The notes under the pieces were generated by a model. That model had not been told where the DNA came from, ran no database searches, and was given only the letters and a program-made list of their open reading frames with translations. The translations under genes were made by a program, and so were the position numbers. This document shows, one piece after another, positions 1 to 5,002 of a DNA stretch of 6,024 bases; positions within the stretch are counted from its first letter, which is position 1; each line of letters opens with the position of its first letter. Source of the stretch: Roseomonas sp. (lineage in GTDB: Bacteria > Pseudomonadota > Alphaproteobacteria > Acetobacterales > Acetobacteraceae); NCBI GenBank assembly GCA_020249415.1, contig JADCFR010000122.1, positions 1 through 6,024 on the forward strand, given 5' to 3'.

Positions 1-518
1 GCCTCCACCCCCAGATCGGCATTGCGGAACACCCGCGCCCGGCCCGTGCGCACATTGGTCGCGGTCACAAACACCTTGATCGGCCCAGTGCGGAGTGCCG
101 TGAAGTCCAGGCTTTCGGCCAGCACATCGGCCAGCGGATTGCCACCGACCGAGGGCACATCATAGGGCGAGACCATGCGCGCCATCAGATCCATCATCAG
201 AAAGGCCGGCGAGTTATCAAGCGTCCAGCGCCCGAGCATGATATCCACCGGGCCGCGCTGAAACGGGCTGAAGCGCGCAGCCCTGGAGACCTTGCGCCAG
301 AAGCCCTCAAGCGCCTGACGCGCACCTTCCCGACCCTCGCGCGCATAGCCGCAGGCCATAACGGCGGCATTCATGGCACCGGCTGAGGTGCCGGAAATGC
401 CCTCAATCTCCAGCCAGGGCTCTTCCAAAAGCCGATCAAGCACCCCCCAGGTAAAGGCGCCATGCGCGCCACCACCTTGCAGGGCAAGGTCCACATTGAC
501 GTTTTCGCGCTGGGTCAT
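1..518 (-). CDS. Patatin-like phospholipase family protein (C-terminal part beyond window)
   Basis: Predicted serine acyl hydrolase that cleaves ester bonds of phospholipids or other acyl esters through a Ser-Asp dyad. The visible 172 codons begin MTQRENVNVDLALQGGG. Residues 14-22 (QGGGAHGAF) form the glycine-rich oxyanion-hole loop. Residues 43-47 (GTSAG) are the GxSxG elbow, with Ser45 as nucleophile. Residues around 146-160 (ATNVRTGRARVF) match a stretch common in bacterial patatins. The catalytic Asp (DGG/DGA motif) should lie past the left edge and cannot be checked. Family members are usually 300-400 residues, so about half is seen. No signal peptide or membrane segment is visible, so the protein is probably cytoplasmic. 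The ATG at 518 is supported by an AGGGG ribosome site seven bases upstream. The gene is divergent from an AraC-type regulator. Substrate is unknown. From memory, relatives in some alphaproteobacteria sit beside 3-hydroxybutyrate dehydrogenase; that gene would have to lie left of the window. Confidence 0.93.
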   Translation of the reverse strand, partial: MTQRENVNVDLALQGGGAHGAFTWGVLDRLLEEPWLEIEGISGTSAGAMNAAVMACGYAREGREGARQALEGFWRKVSRAARFSPFQRGPVDIMLGRWTLDNSPAFLMMDLMARMVSPYDVPSVGGNPLADVLAESLDFTALRTGPIKVFVTATNVRTGRARVFRNADLGVE

Positions 519-525
519 CTCGGAT

Positions 526-530
526 CCCCT
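526..530 (-). promoter_or_regulatory. Ribosome binding site of the patatin gene
   Basis: Read on the minus strand the sequence is AGGGG within AAAGGGGAT. It lies seven bases before the ATG at 518-516 and fixes that start. Confidence 0.7.
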
Positions 531-693
531 TTCGGACGGGTAGCGGGAGACCGCCCCTGCGGCGGCTGTCTTCCCTGCGCCCCTTTCAGCCCAGGCAATG
601 CTGCGCTGCAATAGAAAAATCCTGGTGGGCCTAAGCCTTGCACCCCTTCAGCATACAGGGCGCTTCACGGCAGCGCTGCGAGGAGCGTGAAAA

Positions 694-733
694 GTTAAGA
701 TTTCCTTGGTTTCTGACGGCCTTTGCGTTAAGA
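694..733 (+). repeat. Phased direct repeat GTTAAGA, candidate operator
   Basis: The heptamer GTTAAGA occurs at 694-700 and again at 727-733. The 33-bp period is close to three helical turns, so both copies face the same side of the DNA. The second copy ends 41 bases before the start of the AraC-type gene. AraC-family proteins commonly bind direct repeats, which makes this a candidate autoregulatory site. The motif is short and AT-rich, so chance occurrence is quite possible. Confidence 0.25.
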
Positions 734-761
734 ACACCCAACGTCGGCAGGAAGCTGGTAA

Positions 762-766
762 GAAGG
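762..766 (+). promoter_or_regulatory. Ribosome binding site of the AraC-type gene
   Basis: GAAGG lies eight bases before the ATG at 775. It supports this start over an in-frame TTG at 706, which has no comparable ribosome site. Confidence 0.55.
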
Positions 767-774
767 CGAAGCAA

Positions 775-1872
775 ATGCTCGAGGTTGGGCGCTATCAGGC
801 CACAGGGGCGGCGGGGGTCGCGGCAGGTGTTTTGCCGGCTGCTTCCGCGCGAGCCGAGGCTTTGCCCTGCCTGCATGAGACCACCCACCATCTGCCGCCC
901 CGCCAGCAATTCGATGCCTGGCGGGATGCCAATGCCAGCTTTCTGGTCCATCACATCCCGCCATCCCGCCCCGAAAGCTATGAGGCCGAGGCAACGACCT
1001 GGAGCTTTGGCCGGCTGGCCCTCACCAAGGCGGAGACCCCTGGCGGTGCCTATAGCCGCACGGCGGAATGCCTGCGCCGGGATGGGTTGGATCATTGGTG
1101 CTTTTCCATGGCCTTGCAGGGCAGCCGGGTGCACCGCACGCGTGACCAGATCACCATGATGCAGCCTGGGCAGATCATGCTGGATTCGCTGGCGCAGCCT
1201 TTTGAGGTAGCGCGCACCCGGTCTTCCTGGCTGTTTCTGTATCTGCCGCGGGATTTGCTCCCGGAAACCAATGCCCTGGCGCATGGCTGCCGCATGTTGA
1301 ACACGCCGGAAGGCCGGCTATTGGGCGAGCATGTGCGGCTGCTATCGGCGGAATTGCCGCGCATGAGTGCGCCCGAGGCAGAGCGCATGGCGGAAGCAAC
1401 CCAGGCCATGATCGCCCTTGCCGTCGCACCCGGCGCGGGTGCGGTGCAGGCAGTATCGGGACCGGTAGCGGCGGCGCAGATCATGCGGCTCAGGGCGCTG
1501 ATCCGCGCCAATCTGGGGTCGGCCACCTTCGGCCCGGCACGGCTTTGCCGGCTGGCCGGGATTTCGCGGTCTCAGCTTTATCGGCTGTTTGAAATGCATG
1601 GCGGGGTTGCGCTTTGCATCCAGCGAGAGCGGCTGGCGGCGGCGCATCGCGCCCTGTCCAACCCGGCCGATCTGCGCAGTATTGCGGAAATCGCCGAATC
1701 GGTTGGGCTTTTCGATCCTTCCAGCTTCAGCCGGATGTTCCGCCGAAGCTACGGGATTTCCCCCCGAGAATTGCGCGTTTCGACCGGCGCGGGGACGCAT
1801 GTGGCGGGCAGCCATGTGCCGGCGGCGGCCTGGCAGGCGGGGAATTTCCCGGCGCTGCTTCGCATGCTGTAG
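775..1872 (+). CDS. AraC-family transcriptional regulator with N-terminal sensor region
   Basis: A 365-residue DNA-binding regulator. Residues about 40-210 look like the cupin-type sensor found in AraC_binding_2 proteins: it contains LDHWCFSMALQGS (105-117) and PGQIMLDSLAQPFEV (131-145), the usual pattern in which a hydrophobic strand precedes the ligand pocket. The C-terminal AraC DNA-binding domain spans about 235-336. Its first helix-turn-helix is about 254-273 (ARLCRLAGISRSQLYRLFE). The second is about 302-325, followed by the family signature SFSRMFRRSYGISPRELR (317-334). A 31-residue tail follows. The ATG at 775 has a GAAGG ribosome site. The first 35 or so residues are Ala/Gly-rich and unlike a sensor domain, so the true start may be an alternative codon further in. 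The effector is unknown. The divergent patatin gene and its own promoter are the nearest candidate targets. Family assignment is firm; regulatory role is inferred. Confidence 0.92.
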   Translation: MLEVGRYQATGAAGVAAGVLPAASARAEALPCLHETTHHLPPRQQFDAWRDANASFLVHHIPPSRPESYEAEATTWSFGRLALTKAETPGGAYSRTAECLRRDGLDHWCFSMALQGSRVHRTRDQITMMQPGQIMLDSLAQPFEVARTRSSWLFLYLPRDLLPETNALAHGCRMLNTPEGRLLGEHVRLLSAELPRMSAPEAERMAEATQAMIALAVAPGAGAVQAVSGPVAAAQIMRLRALIRANLGSATFGPARLCRLAGISRSQLYRLFEMHGGVALCIQRERLAAAHRALSNPADLRSIAEIAESVGLFDPSSFSRMFRRSYGISPRELRVSTGAGTHVAGSHVPAAAWQAGNFPALLRML

Positions 1873-1929
1873 GGAGTGAGCCTCACCGCCGCTGCTTCAG
1901 CGACAAGGCCTTGCTGTGAATTCGGCGCA

Positions 1930-1956
1930 TCAGAGGGCGAGACTTGCCCCCTCTGA
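1930..1956 (+). terminator. Candidate hairpin terminator after the AraC-type gene
   Basis: TCAGAGGG (1930-1937) pairs perfectly with CCCTCTGA (1949-1956) across an 11-base loop. With a bulge, the stem can be lengthened by GCATC (1927-1931) against GATGC (1959-1963). It lies about 58 bases after the AraC-type stop codon. No T-tract follows on either strand, so it may stabilise or block transcripts rather than act as a classic intrinsic terminator. Confidence 0.4.
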
Positions 1957-1987
1957 ATGATGCTTGCAAAGGCCAATGCGCATCACC

Positions 1988-2027
1988 AGAGCGTGTTGCG
2001 TTCACATGTATTCACGCAACCCGCTCT
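1988..2027 (+). repeat. Hairpin H1, with T-rich tail on the plus strand
   Basis: AGAGCG (1988-1993) pairs with CGCTCT (2022-2027). After one mismatch, GTTGCGT (1995-2001) pairs with ACGCAAC (2014-2020), giving 13 base pairs around a 12-base loop that contains the palindrome ACATGT. On the plus strand a T-rich run (2031-2041, ending in five T) starts shortly after the stem. It may therefore serve as a terminator for the AraC-type gene, although the distance to the run is longer than usual. Confidence 0.55.
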
Positions 2028-2053
2028 ACATTGTTGTTTTTCGAGCATCTTCA

Positions 2054-2081
2054 CGCGTTCAGATGATTCCATCTGAACGCG
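2054..2081. repeat. Hairpin H2, perfect 12-bp stem with 4-base loop
   Basis: CGCGTTCAGATG (2054-2065) and CATCTGAACGCG (2070-2081) are perfect reverse complements around the loop ATTC. An outer pair, GAGCA (2043-2047) with TGCTC (2085-2089), adds a second stem below an internal loop. It lies 25-52 bases after the NADH dehydrogenase stop on the minus strand, a fitting place for a terminator or a 3' mRNA stabiliser. No U-run follows on that strand. Confidence 0.65.
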
Positions 2082-2105
2082 ATCTGCTCTTGGCCTTTGC
2101 AAACA

Positions 2106-3437
2106 TCAATGCAGCTTCACCTGCGGCTGCCCTCGATCCGCAATCAGCCCGACCAGCGTCTTCCACAGCACCGGCGCATGCCCATGCAGCGCGGTCTGGT
2201 GCATTTTGTAGAGCGACCGATACATCATCCGCGCGAAATAGCCTTCAATGAACATGCTGCGCCCGACCAGAAAGCCCATCAGGCTGCCGACGGTTGAGTA
2301 TTTGCCAAGCGACACGAGCGAGCCGAAATCGCGATAGACGAAGGGCTCCACCTCAAGCCCACGCATTTTGCGGTCAATCTGCCGGAAAAGATGATTGGCC
2401 TGTTGGTGCGCGGCTTGGGCGCGTGGCGGCAGATTGCCCTTGCCATCAGGCCGCGGGCAGGCGGCGCAATCGCCTAGCGCGAAAATATCTGGGTCGCGCG
2501 TGGTTTGCAGCGTGGGCAATACCACAAGCTGATCTGTCGCCGTGGTCTCAAGCCCGGCGATATTGCGGAGCACCGGCGGGCCTTTCACGCCGGCGGCCCA
2601 GACCACGAGTTCTCCGGGGATCACCGCGCCATCGGCCAGCACCACGCCATCGGCGCGCACTTCAGCGACGCGCCGCCCAGCCAGCACTTCAACGCCCAGA
2701 TCCTCCAGCAATTTCGCGGTGGCAGCCGAAATGCGTTCGGGCAAAGCGGGCAGGATGCGCGGTGCCGCTTCAATCAGGCGGATGCGGACATCACGCGCCG
2801 GGTCAATCCTGTCCAAGCCATAGGCGACCACGGCGCGCAAAGTGCGGTGCAATTCGGCGGCCAATTCCGTGCCAGTGGCACCCGCGCCAATAATGGCAAC
2901 ATGCAACTGGCCCGGGCGCACCGGTTCCGATTGGCTATTGGCGCGCAGGCATGCATTGACCAGGCGGCGATGAAAGCGGCTCGCTTGCGCCACGTTTTCC
3001 AGCGGCACGGCGTGTTCGGCAGCGCCTGGTGTGCCGAAATCATTGGTCACACTGCCGATGCAGATCACCAGCGTGTCATAGGCCACGCGGCTGGGCGGCG
3101 TGACCTGGCGGCCTTCATCGTCAATGGTGGCGCCGACCAGGACTTCGCGCGCTTCCCGGTCAATCCCGGTCATGGGCCCGAAGCGATAGGTGAAGTGGTG
3201 GTTATGGGCCTGGCGCAGGTAATGCAGTTCATGCCGGTCCCGATCCAGGCTGCCGGCCGCCACCGCATGCAGCAGCGGCTTCCACAGATGGGTCCGCGCG
3301 CGTTCCACGAGCGTGACCTCGGCCTCGCCGGTCCGGGCATAGCGGTGGCCGAGCCGGGTGACGAGTTCCAAGCCCGCCGCCCCGCCACCGACCACCACGA
3401 TCCGATGCGGCGTCTTGGTGCCATGGCTCTGGTTCAT
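2106..3437 (-). CDS. ndh: Type II NADH:quinone oxidoreductase (NDH-2)
   Basis: A 443-residue flavoprotein that oxidises NADH and reduces membrane quinone without moving protons. The first dinucleotide fold is at 13-24 (IVVVGGGAAGLE, GxGxxG, FAD), with acidic Glu45 at the end of the second strand. The second is at 180-191 (VAIIGAGATGTE, NADH), with Glu223 in RLIEA where NADH-specific enzymes carry an acidic residue. WAAGVKG (280-286) and ALGDCAA (320-326, Asp323 towards FAD) are further family marks. AQAAHQQ (340-346) matches the AQxAxQ quinone-site motif. The segment 384-413, with aromatic, hydrophobic and basic residues, is the expected amphipathic membrane anchor. Length is usual (about 400-450). 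The ATG at 3437 has a GGAG ribosome site (3446-3449) eight bases upstream. The gene is divergent from glcDE, another quinone-linked system. A sulfide:quinone reductase is less likely because the conserved cysteines are absent. Confidence 0.94.
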   Translation of the reverse strand: MNQSHGTKTPHRIVVVGGGAAGLELVTRLGHRYARTGEAEVTLVERARTHLWKPLLHAVAAGSLDRDRHELHYLRQAHNHHFTYRFGPMTGIDREAREVLVGATIDDEGRQVTPPSRVAYDTLVICIGSVTNDFGTPGAAEHAVPLENVAQASRFHRRLVNACLRANSQSEPVRPGQLHVAIIGAGATGTELAAELHRTLRAVVAYGLDRIDPARDVRIRLIEAAPRILPALPERISAATAKLLEDLGVEVLAGRRVAEVRADGVVLADGAVIPGELVVWAAGVKGPPVLRNIAGLETTATDQLVVLPTLQTTRDPDIFALGDCAACPRPDGKGNLPPRAQAAHQQANHLFRQIDRKMRGLEVEPFVYRDFGSLVSLGKYSTVGSLMGFLVGRSMFIEGYFARMMYRSLYKMHQTALHGHAPVLWKTLVGLIADRGQPQVKLH

Positions 3438-3553
3438 GCGCTTTGCTCCATTCCTCGGCGCCGATAGGGGCGGGGGTTGTGCGCCCGCTTCGGCCTTAAC
3501 CCTTGCCCTGCTGCCGCCTTATGCGCATCTTCCGGGCAGCAAAGGAAGCCGCC
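3438..3553. promoter_or_regulatory. Divergent promoter region between ndh and glcD
   Basis: Only 116 bp separate the two start codons, so both promoters and any operators lie here or in the gene ends. The stretch is GC-rich. On the minus strand TATCGG (3465-3470) could be a -10 box, but no good -35 box stands at the right distance. No convincing operator palindrome was seen. Confidence 0.4.
3543..3548 (+). promoter_or_regulatory. Ribosome binding site deciding the glcD start
   Basis: AGGAAG within AAAGGAAG ends five bases before the GTG at 3554. Upstream in-frame starts (ATG 3521, TTG 3503) have no such site, so GTG is preferred. Confidence 0.65.
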
Positions 3554-5002
3554 GTGATTGCTCTGCCCGCCCCCAAGCCTGAAATTCTGGCCCGCCGCGC
3601 TGAAATTATCGCGGCGTTGCAAGCGCTGGTCCCCGCTGATGGCGTGATTGCCGAGGGTATTCGCCTAAAACCCTATGAAACCGATGGGCTGGCCGCCTAT
3701 CGGCAAATGCCGCTTGCGGTGGTGTTGCCTTCCTCGACCGACCAGGTGGCGGCTGTGCTGCGCTATTGCCATGAACAGGGCATTCGCGTGGTGCCGCGCG
3801 GTGCGGGCACCAGCCTTTCCGGCGGTGCGCTGCCTTTGGCGGATGCGGTGGTGGTTGGCCTTATGCGGCTCAACGCGATCCATGAGATCAATTATGCGGA
3901 TCGCTACGCGGTGGTGGGTGCGGGTGTCACGAATATCGGCATCACCAAGGCCGTGGAGGGTGAAGGCTTCTTTTACGCGCCCGATCCGTCATCACAGCTT
4001 GCCTGCATGATCGGCGGCAATGTCATGATGAATTCCGGCGGCGCGCATTGCCTGAAATATGGCGTGACGGCGAATAACCTGCTCGGCGTGAAATTCGTCA
4101 CCATTGAAGGTGAAGTGCTGGAGATTGGCGGCACCTATCTGGATGCCGCGGGCTATGATTGGCTGGGGCTGATCACCGGCAGTGAAGGTCAATTGGGCAT
4201 TGTCACGGAAGTGACCGTGCGCATCCTGCGCAGTGCAGAGGGCGCGCGCGCCATGCTTGCTGCCTTCAGTGCCATTGAAATCGCGGGGGCTGCCGTGGAT
4301 GCCATTATCGGCAGCGGTATCATTCCCGTGGCGCTGGAATTCATGGACAAGCCCTGCATCCATGCTTGTGAGGCCTTTGCGCATGCGGGCTATCCTTTGG
4401 ATGCCGAGGCCATGCTGATCATTGAAGTGGAAGGCAGCGTCGCGGAACAGGATGCGCTACTAGCGCGCATCAAGGAGATTTGCGCGCGCTTCGATCCGAT
4501 CAGCCTGAAGGTCGCGGAAAGCGCGGAACAAAGCCTTGCCATCTGGAAGGGTCGCAAGGGTGCCTTTGGCGCGGTAGGGCGCATCAGCCCAGATTATTTG
4601 TGCATGGATGGCACCATCCCAACCAGCGAATTGCCGCGTGTGCTCAAGCGCATTGGCGAAATGAGCGCTCAATACGGCTTGAAGGTCGCGAATGTTTTCC
4701 ATGCCGGCGATGGCAATCTGCATCCGCTGATCATGTTTGACGCGAATGACGCGGATAGTTTCCGCCGCGCTGAGGCCTTTGGCGCCGATATTCTGAGGCT
4801 TTGTGTGGAAGTGGGCGGCTGCCTGACGGGAGAGCATGGCGTTGGCGTCGAAAAGCGCGACCTCATGACCGTGCAATTCGCGGAGCATGAATTGGCGCAG
4901 CAGCGCGCCATCAAAAGCGCTTTTGATCCTGCCTGGCTGCTCAACCCGGCCAAGGTATTCCCACTGCAAGGCGCAGTTCAGCCTGCGATCGCCGCCGAAT
5001 GA
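3554..5002 (+). CDS. glcD: Glycolate oxidase subunit GlcD (FAD-linked oxidase)
   Basis: Catalytic flavin subunit (482 residues) of glycolate oxidase, which converts glycolate to glyoxylate and passes electrons to the respiratory chain. The FAD-binding PCMH domain covers about 50-226: PRGAGTSLSGG (81-91) binds the pyrophosphate, YAPDPSSQ (141-148), GGNVMMNSGGAHCLKYG (154-170), and TGSEGQLGIVTEV (208-220). The FAD-oxidase C-terminal domain covers about 226-469, with VGRISPDYLCMDGTIP (341-356), FHAGDGNLHPLI (382-393) and GEHGVG (426-431). His383, His390 and His428 match the conserved metal/substrate site. Much of the protein matches remembered E. coli GlcD (499 residues) nearly motif for motif. 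The GTG start follows the ribosome site; ATG 3521 would add 11 residues. The stop overlaps the start of glcE. A D-lactate dehydrogenase of the same family is the alternative, but the adjacent glcE argues for glycolate, possibly with some D-lactate activity. Confidence 0.95.
   Translation: MIALPAPKPEILARRAEIIAALQALVPADGVIAEGIRLKPYETDGLAAYRQMPLAVVLPSSTDQVAAVLRYCHEQGIRVVPRGAGTSLSGGALPLADAVVVGLMRLNAIHEINYADRYAVVGAGVTNIGITKAVEGEGFFYAPDPSSQLACMIGGNVMMNSGGAHCLKYGVTANNLLGVKFVTIEGEVLEIGGTYLDAAGYDWLGLITGSEGQLGIVTEVTVRILRSAEGARAMLAAFSAIEIAGAAVDAIIGSGIIPVALEFMDKPCIHACEAFAHAGYPLDAEAMLIIEVEGSVAEQDALLARIKEICARFDPISLKVAESAEQSLAIWKGRKGAFGAVGRISPDYLCMDGTIPTSELPRVLKRIGEMSAQYGLKVANVFHAGDGNLHPLIMFDANDADSFRRAEAFGADILRLCVEVGGCLTGEHGVGVEKRDLMTVQFAEHELAQQRAIKSAFDPAWLLNPAKVFPLQGAVQPAIAAE

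Larger units (their letters stand above)
519..774. promoter_or_regulatory. Divergent intergenic region between the patatin and AraC genes
   Basis: This 256-bp stretch must hold the upstream signals of both flanking genes. I could not place convincing -35/-10 boxes on either strand. On the minus strand, TTGCAG (about 605-610) is followed 17 bases later by a poor -10. Visible structure: inverted arms TTCACG (664-669) and CGTGAA (686-691) enclosing the perfect palindrome GCAGCGCTGC (670-679), and a direct repeat GTTAAGA at 694-700 and 727-733. Either could be an operator; this is inference. Open frames across the region on both strands lack ribosome sites and family features. Confidence 0.5.
1873..2105. 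other. Convergent intergenic region rich in inverted repeats
   Basis: This gap of about 233 bp separates two genes that end facing each other, so it needs termination signals for both strands. It holds a small CGCTG/CAGCG hairpin (1890-1902), the palindrome CAAGGCCTTG (1904-1913), a stronger hairpin at 1930-1956, and then the composite element at 1958-2108 described separately. Short open frames here have no ribosome site and run through the repeats, so I call no gene. Confidence 0.7.
1958..2108. repeat. Composite inverted-repeat element enclosing two related hairpins
   Basis: The ends are inverted repeats: TGATGCTTGCAAAGGCCAA (1958-1976) and TTGGCCTTTGCAAACATCA (2090-2108), complementary at 18 of 19 positions with a perfect 13-bp core. 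Inside are two hairpins, 1988-2027 and 2054-2081, that resemble each other. The right arm ends exactly on the TGA stop codon of the NADH dehydrogenase gene. The single strand could fold as a long basal stem carrying two arms. The layout resembles a MITE or dispersed intergenic repeat, and I recall similar hairpins between genes of other alphaproteobacteria, but this is unverified. I find no target-site duplication of clear length, and no coding capacity. Confidence 0.6.

Noticed and set aside
706..774. In-frame TTG start adding 23 residues to the AraC-type protein
   Set aside because: No ribosome site precedes it, the added residues look like non-coding leader, and ATG 775 has GAAGG at good spacing.
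631..1284. Minus-strand open frame of 217 codons overlapping the AraC-type gene
   Set aside because: Composition is Arg/Gly/Pro-rich without family features, and it lies antisense to a clear regulator gene.
1958..2108. Insertion sequence with its own transposase
   Set aside because: The region between the inverted repeats is only 113 bp and encodes nothing; at most it is a non-autonomous element.
1964..2297. Short plus-strand open frames across the convergent gap
   Set aside because: They run through the inverted-repeat element and into the antisense of ndh, with no ribosome site or recognisable product.
2505..3467. Long plus-strand open frame of 320 codons opposite ndh
   Set aside because: It is antisense to a gene with complete NDH-2 motifs, shows no recognisable domain, and is a typical high-GC shadow frame.
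3503..3553. TTG start for glcD at 3503
   Set aside because: No ribosome site upstream; residues before the GTG at 3554 do not resemble GlcD N-termini.
4460..4969. Minus-strand open frame inside glcD
   Set aside because: Antisense shadow of strongly conserved GlcD sequence; no ribosome site or domain.
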